From Spirochaeta_B sp964398645 (lineage in GTDB: Bacteria; Spirochaetota; Spirochaetia; DSM-27196; DSM-8902), in NCBI GenBank assembly GCA_964398645.1, contig CAYNNU010000007.1, positions 1 through 28,879 on the forward strand: a stretch of 28,879 nt of DNA. The letters are read 5' to 3'. Made by a program: the position numbers and the translations under genes. The notes under the pieces are model-generated. The model saw only the letters and a program-made list of their open reading frames with translations, did not search any database and was not told where the DNA came from. Of this stretch, positions 1 through 8,698 are shown in pieces (position 1 is the first letter of the stretch; each line of letters begins with the position of its first letter).

Positions 1-1004
1 GCGCAAATATGGCTGTATATATGACCTTGTTGCAGCCCGGGGACACTGTTCTCGGTATGGATTTGGCCCATGGCGGACATCTTACTCATGGTGCTGCGGT
101 TAACTTTTCCGGAAAAATATATCGCTCAGTAAGTTATGGTGTTGATCGCGAAAGCGAAAGACTGAATTATGATGAGATCGCAGAGATTGCCCGGCGGGAA
201 AAACCGAAAATGATTGTTGCCGGGGCATCGGCATATCCCCGACTGATTGATTTTGAGCGTTTTGCTGCGATAGCAAAAGAAGTCGGCGCCTATTTTATGA
301 CCGACATGGCGCATATTGCCGGTTTGGTTGCTGCTGGGGTACATCCATCACCCGTGCCGTATTCTGATTTTGTTACGAGCACGACCCATAAAACACTACG
401 TGGTCCTCGGGGCGGTATTATTCTTATCGGGAAAGACCGGGAAAACGACTTGGGCATAGTTGCTCCCAAAAGCGGCCGAACCAAGCGCTTTTCCGAACTG
501 CTGGATTCAACAGTTATGCCCGGTATTCAGGGCGGCCCCTTGATGCATATTATCGCGGCGAAAGCAGTCGCCTTTCATCAGGCTTTGCAGGACAATTTCA
601 CTGTCTATCAAAAGCAGGTAGTGAAAAACGCACAGGTCCTAGCAGATGCCCTTTCGGCTGGAGGTTTGCGGCTTGTTTCAGGAGGAACCGATAATCACCT
701 GATGCTTCTGGATTTAAGCACGACAGGAATCAGCGGCCGTGATGCTGAACACATGCTGGATGCTGCTGGGATCACAGTAAACAAGAATGGCATCCCCTTT
801 GATACCCGCAGTCCGCTGGTAACCAGTGGTATCCGCATTGGAACTCCTGCGGTGACTACGCGGGGCATGAAAGAGCAGGAAATGCAGAAAATTGCTGAAT
901 TTATACTTGCTGCCCTGAATAGTGGGGGTGATGAAGCCGGATTGGGAAAAATAAAAGGGCAAGTTCGTGAATTCTGTTCTTCTTTCCCATTGTTTGCTGT
1001 GTGA
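1..1004 (+). CDS. glyA: Serine hydroxymethyltransferase, 5'-truncated by window edge
   Basis: PLP enzyme that interconverts serine plus tetrahydrofolate with glycine plus methylene-tetrahydrofolate in the cytoplasm, feeding one-carbon metabolism. The reading frame is already open at base 3 (Ala-Asn before the first visible Met at 9), so the true start lies upstream and roughly 100 or more residues are missing. The PLP-lysine segment STTHKTLRGPRGG, the upstream DMAHIAGLVA segment (PLP-binding Asp and His) and MPGIQGGPLMH are clear. Compared with E. coli GlyA, as I recall it, there is an insertion of about 14 residues between GPRGG and MPGIQGG (around GKDRENDLGIVAPKSGRTKR), as seen in long SHMTs of spirochaetes and some other bacteria. 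The gene ends with TGA 23 bases before the next start. Identity is very secure; the subgroup assignment is from memory. Confidence 0.96.
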   Translation, partial: ANMAVYMTLLQPGDTVLGMDLAHGGHLTHGAAVNFSGKIYRSVSYGVDRESERLNYDEIAEIARREKPKMIVAGASAYPRLIDFERFAAIAKEVGAYFMTDMAHIAGLVAAGVHPSPVPYSDFVTSTTHKTLRGPRGGIILIGKDRENDLGIVAPKSGRTKRFSELLDSTVMPGIQGGPLMHIIAAKAVAFHQALQDNFTVYQKQVVKNAQVLADALSAGGLRLVSGGTDNHLMLLDLSTTGISGRDAEHMLDAAGITVNKNGIPFDTRSPLVTSGIRIGTPAVTTRGMKEQEMQKIAEFILAALNSGGDEAGLGKIKGQVREFCSSFPLFAV

Positions 1005-1018
1005 ATATGAAATATACT
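990..1018 (+). promoter_or_regulatory. Candidate promoter for the cNMP-domain gene
   Basis: TTGTTT (990-995), 17-base spacer, TATACT (1013-1018). The -10 matches 5/6, the -35 only 3/6. It lies partly inside the end of glyA. The ATG at 1028 begins 9 bases after the -10 and has no Shine-Dalgarno, so a transcript from here would have almost no leader. Confidence 0.35.
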
Positions 1019-1027
1019 TAAACGAGC

Positions 1028-2260
1028 ATGGGTAACGGAAATCCTTTACAACTGTCCATAGTTAACTTTCCTCCGAATGCCTACGTGATTGTAGAAGGCA
1101 AGGCAGATGCCAATTGTTTCTATATCATTCGTGCGGGCAAGGTGCAGGTAAGTAAGGAAGTCGAGGTTGTGCAGGAAGAAGGGGGCAATGTTCTCGGCCC
1201 CGGGGATTTCTTCGGAGTTGTTTCCACTATGTCTTCTCATAGCCATATTGAAACTGCCCGTGCTCTTACAGAGGTTTCTTTGATTGCTGTTCGAAAAGAG
1301 CAGTACTCCTTTTTGATTAAAAACAACACGCCGGTTGCCATGAAAATTATCGAGGCATTTTCCCGGCGCATGCGTTATCTGGATGAATCGCTTGCCCGTC
1401 TTACCTATCAGACTTCGGCAGAGGTTGGGCGTGATCATTTGCTGTATATTGGTGAGTATTATCTCAAACAGAATCAGTATAATCTGGCCTATTATTCCTA
1501 CTATCAATATGTCCGTTTGGTTCCCAATAGTCCTAATGTGGAAAAAGCCAAACAGCGCATGGAAAAGATTAAACCCTACGCCAAGGCTGTACACCTTGAA
1601 ACATCAGAAGAGCAGTTTAACCGTGAGTATCCAAAGGATACGATGATTTTCGCCGAAAGTATGCCCGGCCGCGAGTTGTATATTATTCAGCGGGGCAGTG
1701 TGAAGATAACCAAGATTGTTAACGACAACGAAGTAATGCTGGCCATGTTAAAGGCAGGGGATATCTTTGGTGAGATGGCTCTTCTGGAAAATAAGCCGCG
1801 TTCAGCATCTGCAATCGCCTATGAGGACTCCGATTTGCTTGCCGTGAACAAGGAAAACTTTGGCCGCATGGTAACAAGTCAACCACAGATTATTGCTCGC
1901 TTAACAACGCTTTTATCGGAGCGGATTTGGCTTATTTACAAGAGTCTGGCAAATACCCTTATGCAGAACCCCGTCGGCCGTATGTATGATGCTTTGGTGA
2001 ACCAGCTGGAAAAGGCGCACGTGCGTATCGGGCCTGGTGCCAGTCATACCTTCGATTTTGGGCCGAAAGAATTGTTGAATATGGTCGGGCTTCCGCCGGA
2101 TACCGGTCAGGCAAAGTTGCGTGAGCTCATGCAGGACAAGCATTTTCGCATTGTGGAAAACAGATTGATGTGCACCGATTTGCTGGAGCTTGAAAAGCAA
2201 GCCAAGTACTACCGAAAAATGGAGCGGATAAACCGGGCACGGCGCGAGCGCGAAAAGTAG
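1028..2260 (+). CDS. Tandem cyclic-nucleotide-binding-domain protein (Crp-like)
   Basis: A 410-residue cytoplasmic protein with two cNMP-binding beta-roll domains, at about residues 1-115 and 190-310, joined by a helical segment rich in Tyr (about 135-185) that looks TPR-like. The second domain has an intact phosphate-binding cassette (GDIFGEMALLENKPRSASA, with E249 and R258). The first has GDFFGVVSTMSSHSHIETARA, where the cassette Glu and Arg are not in place, so it probably does not bind a cyclic nucleotide in the usual way. The C-terminal 90 residues (helix, then FGPKELLNMVGLP and a basic tail) sit where Crp/Fnr proteins carry a winged helix, but I see no clear recognition helix. It is likely a sensor of cAMP or another cyclic nucleotide; its output is unknown. 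No convincing Shine-Dalgarno precedes the ATG. Confidence 0.85.
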   Translation: MGNGNPLQLSIVNFPPNAYVIVEGKADANCFYIIRAGKVQVSKEVEVVQEEGGNVLGPGDFFGVVSTMSSHSHIETARALTEVSLIAVRKEQYSFLIKNNTPVAMKIIEAFSRRMRYLDESLARLTYQTSAEVGRDHLLYIGEYYLKQNQYNLAYYSYYQYVRLVPNSPNVEKAKQRMEKIKPYAKAVHLETSEEQFNREYPKDTMIFAESMPGRELYIIQRGSVKITKIVNDNEVMLAMLKAGDIFGEMALLENKPRSASAIAYEDSDLLAVNKENFGRMVTSQPQIIARLTTLLSERIWLIYKSLANTLMQNPVGRMYDALVNQLEKAHVRIGPGASHTFDFGPKELLNMVGLPPDTGQAKLRELMQDKHFRIVENRLMCTDLLELEKQAKYYRKMERINRARREREK

Positions 2261-2270
2261 CATCTGCGGT

Positions 2271-3095
2271 ATGTTTTGGCGTAAAAATTCCAAGAAAACA
2301 CTCAAGGCCGAATTGGGCCTGAATCCCTATGATTTTCCATCACTCTATGCCAGGCAGCACAGACAGCAGTTGCCCGACCTGGACTTTTATGTACAGCTTG
2401 CGCAGCAGGAGTGGGCTGGTCAGCCGGCTCGGCTTATTGAATTGGGCTGTGGAACCGGCCGGCTTTCTTTTCCTTTGGCAGCTGCCGGTTTGAGTGTTGC
2501 TGGGGTGGATATGAGCCGGCCAATGCTTGCCTATGCCCGTGCCGCCCGCCGAGCAAGCCCCATTCGGATTCGTCAAAACACCCGTTTTTTTCATCAGGAT
2601 GTATGCTCGCTGCGACTGCCACACAGTTTTCGTGGGCAGAAGCTTATCATCTTTCCCTATCATTCAGTGGGATACATCGCCCCCGACAGGCTTGCGTCCA
2701 TGGCCCGGGCGGTCGCGCAGCATTTGGAGCGTGGCGGCGCCTTTGTGCTTTCTGTTTTGCAACCGGATGCCAGCTTATGCAGCCTTGAGCCATCCCCATT
2801 GCGTCTGCTGGAACGTTTTTTGGATGAAAACGGATGTCAGATTGATTGCTATGAGAGTACCCACCTGGATAAGGATAGCGATCAACTTATTTTTGATTGG
2901 TATTATGACGGGGAATGCTTTTCCTCTGATACCATGCTGCATATGCATAACCCCTTGTTTTTGCATACATCAGACAGCATTGCTTCCGCTTTTGCCCCGG
3001 CTGGTTTGCAGCTTCAGCGCAGCTGGGGAGATTTTGATTTATCGCCGTATACGGCTGATAGTCCTGAATTGCTGCAGCTCTACCGCTTTATCTAA
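2271..3095 (+). CDS. Class I SAM-dependent methyltransferase
   Basis: A 274-residue protein with the Rossmann-like SAM-binding fold. Motif I is LIELGCGTGRLSFPLA (residues 55-70). The acidic end of strand 2 follows in VAGVDMSRPML (D80), and HQDVCSLRLP and a post-IV stretch are recognisable after it. This is the layout of small-molecule methyltransferases of the Methyltransf_11/25 type; the substrate cannot be told from sequence. It starts 10 bases after the cNMP-domain gene stop without an obvious ribosome site, so it is probably co-transcribed and translationally coupled. A PxLL..EHGGxF-like element appears as HLERGGAFVLSV. The family call is firm and the role open. Confidence 0.85.
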   Translation: MFWRKNSKKTLKAELGLNPYDFPSLYARQHRQQLPDLDFYVQLAQQEWAGQPARLIELGCGTGRLSFPLAAAGLSVAGVDMSRPMLAYARAARRASPIRIRQNTRFFHQDVCSLRLPHSFRGQKLIIFPYHSVGYIAPDRLASMARAVAQHLERGGAFVLSVLQPDASLCSLEPSPLRLLERFLDENGCQIDCYESTHLDKDSDQLIFDWYYDGECFSSDTMLHMHNPLFLHTSDSIASAFAPAGLQLQRSWGDFDLSPYTADSPELLQLYRFI

Positions 3096-3151
3096 TCTTC
3101 TTCTTGCGGTATAGTACGCCAAGTAGTACAACAATTGCCCAGGAGTATCCG

Positions 3152-4861
3152 ATGGCTTGGTGGAAGAACAGTACCGTGTATCAAATTTACCCCCGCAGTT
3201 TTGCTGATGGCAATGGCGATGGGGTTGGTGATATTCCCGGGATTATTGAAAGGGTTCCCTACTTGTCCGAGTTGGGAGTTGATGTGGTCTGGTTAAGTCC
3301 AGTGTATCGCAGCCCTATGGATGATAATGGCTACGATATTGCCGATTACCAGGATATTCACTTGGAATACGGCAGCATGAATGACTTTGACCGTCTGTTG
3401 GAAACCCTGCATCAGTATGGTATTCGTTTGATCATGGACCTCGTGGTAAATCACAGTTCGGATGAGCATAGCTGGTTTACCATGGCTCTTGAGGGTACAG
3501 ATTCTCCAACTCGGGATTATTATATCTGGCGAGATCCTGCGGCTGATGGCGGTCCGCCGAATAACTGGACATCATTTTTTGGCGGTTCTGCCTGGGAATT
3601 AGATGAAGCATCCGGTCAATATTATTTTCATTCTTTTTCGCGTAAACAACCAGATCTGAACTGGGAAAATCCTGAGTTGCGCGAGCGTATTTATGAGATG
3701 ATGCGTTGGTGGCTTAATAGGGGAGTCGATGGCTTTCGCATGGATGTGATAAATCTTATATCAAAAAATCCGGATTTTCCCGATGGAAAGACTGATGTCA
3801 GCGGGCCGATTGGTTTGGAGCATTATGTGAACGGGCCCCGCTTTTTGGAATATATAGACGAAATGCAGGCTGAGGTTCTGAGTAAATACGATACAATGAC
3901 GGTTGGTGAGCTTATTCATGGCAATACTGAACGGGCAATTGAGTTGACCGATCCGCGAAATAATCGCTTGGATATGGTTTTTACTTTTGAACATGTTACT
4001 GTTGATTACGGCCCGGATGGGAAGTTTGACCCTGTACCTTTTGATCCTGCGCGCTTGCGAAAAGTGCTTTTTGACTGGCAGCGCGCCTTGAATTCAAAGG
4101 GCTGGAATAGTTTGTATTTGAGCAATCATGATCATCCCCGGCATGTTTCCCGTTACGGGAATGCCGAAAAATACTGGCAGGAATCGGCCAAGCTGTGGGC
4201 CCTGGTGTTACATGGTTTGCAGGGAACACCCTACATCTATCAGGGTGAGGAAATTGGGATGACCAATTATCCTTTTTCTTCAATAGAAGAATTTCGCGAT
4301 ATCGAATCCCTCAATGCCTATGCACAAATGCGGGATGCTGGTGTGAGCGAAGAAAGTGCCTTGGCACGCCTGCGCCATCATAGTCGGGATAATGCCCGAA
4401 CGCCTATGCAGTGGCAGGAGCATATGGACGCAGTTTTTCCTCATCCCTGGATTTCGATACATCCCGATGCTTCTAGTAGAAATGTGCAGAATCAGATACA
4501 TGATCCAAACTCAATTTGGGCTTTGTATCGTCAATTAATCAGTTTACGTAATGAGCTGCCGGTTTTGCAGGGTAATTGGATGCCGATGGTCGAGGATCAT
4601 CCCTGCGTGTTTGCCTATGTGCGGTGGATACACGATCAAATGCTGCTTGTTATGGCAAACCCGAGCGATGAACCCGCTCGTTTTGTAATAAAACCGGAGC
4701 ATCTGCCGCCGGAATGGCTGGAATCTGCCCGGACGGTGAACCCACGTTTGCTGCTTTCATCAATCTATGACATGCGGGAGATGCCCCGTGCCGTTTTGCA
4801 TAAGTCCGACATTGAGCTGCAGCCTTGGGAGGCTGGCTTTTTGCTGTGGGACCGGCGCTGA
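3152..4861 (+). CDS. GH13 alpha-glucosidase, oligo-1,6-glucosidase type
   Basis: A 569-residue enzyme with no signal peptide, so probably cytoplasmic, that hydrolyses non-reducing-end alpha-glucosidic bonds of short oligosaccharides. All GH13 signatures are present: DLVVNHSSDEH (region I), GFRMDVINLI with nucleophile D198 (region II), TVGELIHG with acid/base E253 (region III) and SNHDHPRHVSRYG with D327 (region IV). Numbering nearly matches Bacillus oligo-1,6-glucosidase (about 558 residues). The residue after the nucleophile is Val (V199); in the oligo-1,6-glucosidase/isomaltase versus maltase literature Val here goes with alpha-1,6 preference. The start at 3152 is chosen because AGGAG at 3141-3145 sits 6 bases ahead and MAWWKNSTVYQIYPRSF is the canonical N terminus; an in-frame TTG at 3104 has no support. 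Trehalose-6-phosphate hydrolase or dextran glucosidase are alternatives. Confidence 0.9.
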   Translation: MAWWKNSTVYQIYPRSFADGNGDGVGDIPGIIERVPYLSELGVDVVWLSPVYRSPMDDNGYDIADYQDIHLEYGSMNDFDRLLETLHQYGIRLIMDLVVNHSSDEHSWFTMALEGTDSPTRDYYIWRDPAADGGPPNNWTSFFGGSAWELDEASGQYYFHSFSRKQPDLNWENPELRERIYEMMRWWLNRGVDGFRMDVINLISKNPDFPDGKTDVSGPIGLEHYVNGPRFLEYIDEMQAEVLSKYDTMTVGELIHGNTERAIELTDPRNNRLDMVFTFEHVTVDYGPDGKFDPVPFDPARLRKVLFDWQRALNSKGWNSLYLSNHDHPRHVSRYGNAEKYWQESAKLWALVLHGLQGTPYIYQGEEIGMTNYPFSSIEEFRDIESLNAYAQMRDAGVSEESALARLRHHSRDNARTPMQWQEHMDAVFPHPWISIHPDASSRNVQNQIHDPNSIWALYRQLISLRNELPVLQGNWMPMVEDHPCVFAYVRWIHDQMLLVMANPSDEPARFVIKPEHLPPEWLESARTVNPRLLLSSIYDMREMPRAVLHKSDIELQPWEAGFLLWDRR

Positions 4862-4888
4862 TTTTGAGAATATAAGGAGACAGATACT

Positions 4889-7582
4889 ATGCAGGCTATA
4901 GAGCTGGAAAAAGCCTTTGATCCCCAATCTTTTGAAGATATGGTATATGAACGCTGGATGGAGGCGCAGGCCTTTGCTCCGGCAGCAGAAACCCGTTATG
5001 GCGCCGATGAAACCCCCTTCGTGGTTGTAATTCCGCCTCCGAATGTTACCGGAGTGCTTCACCTTGGCCACGGCTTGAATAACACATTGCAGGATATTTT
5101 GGTTCGTTATCATCGAATGACCGGCCGACGTACCCTGTGGGTGCCTGGAACCGATCATGCGGGCATTGCAACTCAGAGTGTTGTGGAGCGGATGCTGCAT
5201 GCCGAGGGGACTTCACGGCTCGATATCGGCCGCAAGGCTTTTTTGGAGCGAACCTGGAAGGTAAAAGAAGATCATCACAGCATTATCACTAAGCAGTTGC
5301 AAAAGATCGGCGCATCTTGTGATTGGAGCCGTGAGCGTTTTACCATGGATGAAGGCTTGAGCAAGGCTGTCACCGAAGTATTTGTTCGTTTATACAATGA
5401 GGGATTGATTTACAAAGGCACCTATCTGGTTAACTGGTCGAGTGGTTTGCAGACTGCCCTTTCCGATGACGAGGTTGAGTATAAAGAGGTACAGGGGAAA
5501 CTCTACCATTTACTATACCCACTGCCGGATGGGCAAAAAGTCCAGGTGGCTACCACCCGGCCTGAAACCATGCTCGGCGATACCGCCGTCGCAGTTCACC
5601 CCGAAGATGAGCGCTACGCCCATTTGATCGGCCAAAAGGTTGAGCTCCCGCTCACCGGCCGAAGCATTCCCATTATCGCCGACGATTATGTTGACCGCGA
5701 GTTTGGAACCGGTATGGTTAAAATTACCCCTGCCCATGACCCGAATGACTATGAAATGGCGCGCCGGCACGATCTGGAAAAAATAAACATTTTGAATTCC
5801 GATGGTACCCTGAACGAAAATGTTCCGGCGGCTTACCGCGGAATGTCGGTTCGCGAAGCCCGGGCTGCGGTGGTAAAAGACCTGCAGGAGCAGGGCTTTT
5901 ACAGCCACGACGAGCCCCATACGCATCAGGTTGGGCATTGTTACCGCACCGGCGTTGTAATTGAACCCTACCTTTCGGAGCAGTGGTTCGTAAGTATGCG
6001 CCCGCTGGCTGAAAAGGCATTGCAGGTGTGGAAGGACGGGAAAATCCGGTTTTACCCGCAGAAGTACGAAAATACCTATGTCCGCTGGCTGGAAAACATT
6101 CGCGACTGGTGCATTAGTCGGCAGTTGTGGTGGGGACACCGCATTCCAGTTTGGTACGATGATGAAACCGGCGAGGCATTTGCATCGGTTGAAGACTTGA
6201 ATAGCCCCGAGCTTGTTGCCGAGCGTGGCGGCAAAGAATTGCGCCGTGACGAGGATGTTTTAGACACCTGGTTCAGCTCATGGCTTTGGCCATTTTCAAC
6301 CCTCGGCTGGCCCGATGAAAGCCAGGACATGCAGGATTTTTATCCCACATCTGCTCTGGTTACCGCCTATGACATCATCTTTTTCTGGGTTGCCAGAATG
6401 ATTATGGCCTCAACCCATCTTTTGGATGATGTCCCTTTTCGCGATATTTACATTACAAGCCTTGTGCGGGATATCAAGGGACGCAAGATGTCCAAGAGTC
6501 TTGGCAATGGAATCGATCCGCTGGAAATTGTGAATGAATATGGTGCTGATGCGCTTAAGTTCACCCTGGCCTTTATGTGTGCCCAGGGACAGGATATATT
6601 GATCGATAAGGAAAGCTTTGGTTTGGGTAGCCGTTTTGCCAATAAAATCTGGAACGCCACCCGCTATCTGTTAATGAACCTTGAAGGACGTCAGCTGCTT
6701 CCTTTTGCAGAAATAACACTTAGTCAGGTTGATCGCTGGATATATCACCGTTTGAACGAAACCGCTGCGATCGTGACGAAATCGATGGAATCCTACCGCT
6801 TTAATGATGCTTCCCAGGCTGTGTATGAGTTCTTTTGGAATGATTTTTGCGACTGGTACATTGAAGCAAGCAAGCTGAGTTTGAATGGGGATGACGAGCA
6901 AGAAAAAGACCGAGCGGTGAGTCTTCTTATGTATATTCTGGAAGAAGGGCTTCGTCTGTTACATCCATTTATGAGTTTCATTACTGAAGAGATTTACCGG
7001 CAGCTGCCGGAATTGACGCCCGCAGACGGATCGCCACGCATGGAGCTGTTGATTCATGGCATGTATCCCAAGCATACAGCAGAGCGGGAGGCAAATGAAT
7101 TGGCATCGCATTTCGCTTCCTTGCAGGAGGCGGTACGGCTGGTAAGAACCCTGCGCAGTGAGTTCACCATTCCGCCAAGTGCCCGGGTTCGCTTTACAAT
7201 TGTAGCGGATGCTGATTTTGCCGCGGCTGACTATCTTGCTAGCCAGTTGCCCTTGATTGAGCTGCTTACGAGGGCTGAGGATGTTCAGCTTGTTTCGGCC
7301 GGGCAGGAAGATGAGAAAGGTGCGGTTCGGCTGGTGGGTCGTGGTTTCCAGTGCCTTGTATATGTCCGAGACCAGATTGATGTTGCAGCCGAAACTGCGA
7401 AATTGCAGAAAAATGCTGGCAAGCTGGAGAAACAGCTGGAGGGCAGCCGGCGCAAACTGGCAAATCAGGATTTCCTTTCCAAGGCCGCACCTGAGGTCGT
7501 GGAAAAAGAACGGGAAAAACAAAAAGAGTTTGAAGATAAACTGACAAAAATTCGTGAGTATATCGGCGCCCTAGGAGAGTAA
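4889..7582 (+). CDS. valS: Valyl-tRNA synthetase
   Basis: Class Ia aminoacyl-tRNA synthetase that charges tRNA-Val, 897 residues, the usual bacterial length. The HIGH motif is HLGH (58-61) in PPPNVTGVLHLGHGLNNTLQD, and the KMSKS loop is at 533-537 in GRKMSKSLGNGIDPL. The CP1 editing domain (TTRPETMLGDTAVAVHPED) is present, as are the WCISRQLWWGHRIPVWY segment and the anticodon-binding region. The protein ends in a charged coiled coil (about 830-890) typical of ValRS. AAGGAG at 4874-4879 lies 9 bases before the ATG. The gene follows the alpha-glucosidase by 27 bases and is closely followed by the degenerate kinase-fold gene. I saw no T-box or other leader. Confidence 0.97.
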   Translation: MQAIELEKAFDPQSFEDMVYERWMEAQAFAPAAETRYGADETPFVVVIPPPNVTGVLHLGHGLNNTLQDILVRYHRMTGRRTLWVPGTDHAGIATQSVVERMLHAEGTSRLDIGRKAFLERTWKVKEDHHSIITKQLQKIGASCDWSRERFTMDEGLSKAVTEVFVRLYNEGLIYKGTYLVNWSSGLQTALSDDEVEYKEVQGKLYHLLYPLPDGQKVQVATTRPETMLGDTAVAVHPEDERYAHLIGQKVELPLTGRSIPIIADDYVDREFGTGMVKITPAHDPNDYEMARRHDLEKINILNSDGTLNENVPAAYRGMSVREARAAVVKDLQEQGFYSHDEPHTHQVGHCYRTGVVIEPYLSEQWFVSMRPLAEKALQVWKDGKIRFYPQKYENTYVRWLENIRDWCISRQLWWGHRIPVWYDDETGEAFASVEDLNSPELVAERGGKELRRDEDVLDTWFSSWLWPFSTLGWPDESQDMQDFYPTSALVTAYDIIFFWVARMIMASTHLLDDVPFRDIYITSLVRDIKGRKMSKSLGNGIDPLEIVNEYGADALKFTLAFMCAQGQDILIDKESFGLGSRFANKIWNATRYLLMNLEGRQLLPFAEITLSQVDRWIYHRLNETAAIVTKSMESYRFNDASQAVYEFFWNDFCDWYIEASKLSLNGDDEQEKDRAVSLLMYILEEGLRLLHPFMSFITEEIYRQLPELTPADGSPRMELLIHGMYPKHTAEREANELASHFASLQEAVRLVRTLRSEFTIPPSARVRFTIVADADFAAADYLASQLPLIELLTRAEDVQLVSAGQEDEKGAVRLVGRGFQCLVYVRDQIDVAAETAKLQKNAGKLEKQLEGSRRKLANQDFLSKAAPEVVEKEREKQKEFEDKLTKIREYIGALGE

Positions 7583-7588
7583 AGCCAC

Positions 7589-8689
7589 ATGCGGAACTGG
7601 GTAAGCCATGGAATTCGACGCATCTATGTAATTTTGAGTAAAACCATTAAGTTTTACTTTTTGGAGCGGCCGTCGCCGACAGCTGTTCCTGGCTATCATG
7701 GGCGTCGTCGTGTTCGCTATCGCGGTCAGGGCGAAGGTTTACAAATTATTGAGCATGAAATTGAGTGGATAGAGCGTTTTCGCAAAACCGATACATACCG
7801 CTTCGTTCCCCGCTTGCTGGAGATTTCGGTTGAATTTGGCAACGCATTTTATGATATTCAGTATTACCCCTATCCGAGTTTTGAACAGGTTATTCGCAGC
7901 AATATGAATGCCAGTTTTTTTGTGCGTAAGCGCTGGAACATCCTGTTCAAGGGCTTGGCAGAGACCCTGTATAATACTCAGAATTCGCTTGAGGTTCCCG
8001 AAGATTATCTTGATGAAATGGTCTTTGAGGTCTTGGATGCACGTTTGGCAGATATGCCGAAAGATCCGGCTTTGCAGCAGATTTTATCAGCTGATCGCAT
8101 GCGAATACAAGGATCCGATCAGATTGGTCTGCGGCGGATTTTAGACCGGCTTCGCGCTCATGAAGAGTTTCGCAAGCGTATGGTACCGGCTCAGCTGCAT
8201 GCGGTACACGGCCGCATGTCCTTGGAAAACATTTTATGCGGCATGCGGGCAAAGCGGATGATCTTGCTGCATGGCGGTGGTTGCGCGAAGGGAATATATG
8301 GAGATATTGCCAAGGACGTTGCCCGCTTGTATCATGAGCTGCGCGGACGTCTTCTGCATTTGCGCGAACGGCAATATTCTTTGATTGTAACGCTGGTTGA
8401 CGGCGTACCTGAGCTGGATTTCGAGATACTGAATTCAGCATTACGGGATCGCCTGGTGGATAATTATGTAATGGTTCGTGATGCGGTGGAAAGCTGGATT
8501 CAGCCGCAGCATGGAAATATTTTGTATCGTGCGGCATTTTATGAGGCTTGTGAGCCTTTGCATGATGTTTTTCGGAAAGATATGCGGCGTTCCGAACAGT
8601 TGATGCTGTTGGCAACCGCGATTTTGCGGCTGAATCAGTGGCTGCAGAAATATCATGCTGATATATATGCCCAGTTGGAAGTAGAGTAG
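7589..8689 (+). CDS. APH/choline-kinase-fold protein with degenerate active site (probable pseudokinase)
   Basis: A 366-residue protein with no signal peptide. Residues 203-250 align by eye with the active-site region of the aminoglycoside phosphotransferase/choline kinase superfamily, in particular the capsule-associated forms that read HGDL..SNIL, then LIDPRG, then GDI.YDLAKL.H. Here the series is HAVHGRMSLENILC, MILLHGGGCAKG and YGDIAKDVARLYHELRG. The catalytic Asp of HGD is R209 and the Mg-binding Asp of DPRG is H228, while N214 and the GDI.KD.A.L.H helix remain. It is therefore most likely catalytically dead or altered. The N terminus has a short hydrophobic/basic segment (IYVILSKTIKFYFL) that may be membrane-associated. 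AGGAG at 7573-7577 precedes the start, and it sits between valS and ileS with gaps of 6 and 9 bases. The fold call is inference from motifs; function unknown. Confidence 0.65.
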   Translation: MRNWVSHGIRRIYVILSKTIKFYFLERPSPTAVPGYHGRRRVRYRGQGEGLQIIEHEIEWIERFRKTDTYRFVPRLLEISVEFGNAFYDIQYYPYPSFEQVIRSNMNASFFVRKRWNILFKGLAETLYNTQNSLEVPEDYLDEMVFEVLDARLADMPKDPALQQILSADRMRIQGSDQIGLRRILDRLRAHEEFRKRMVPAQLHAVHGRMSLENILCGMRAKRMILLHGGGCAKGIYGDIAKDVARLYHELRGRLLHLRERQYSLIVTLVDGVPELDFEILNSALRDRLVDNYVMVRDAVESWIQPQHGNILYRAAFYEACEPLHDVFRKDMRRSEQLMLLATAILRLNQWLQKYHADIYAQLEVE

Positions 8690-8698
8690 GAGGATAGA

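Noticed and set aside
3104..3151. TTG start adding 16 residues to the alpha-glucosidase
   Set aside because: No ribosome site near it, and the ATG at 3152 has AGGAG 6 bases upstream and the canonical N terminus.
4862..4888. T-box or attenuator leader for valS
   Set aside because: Only 27 bases separate valS from the preceding gene, too short for such an element; ileS likewise has only 9 bases.
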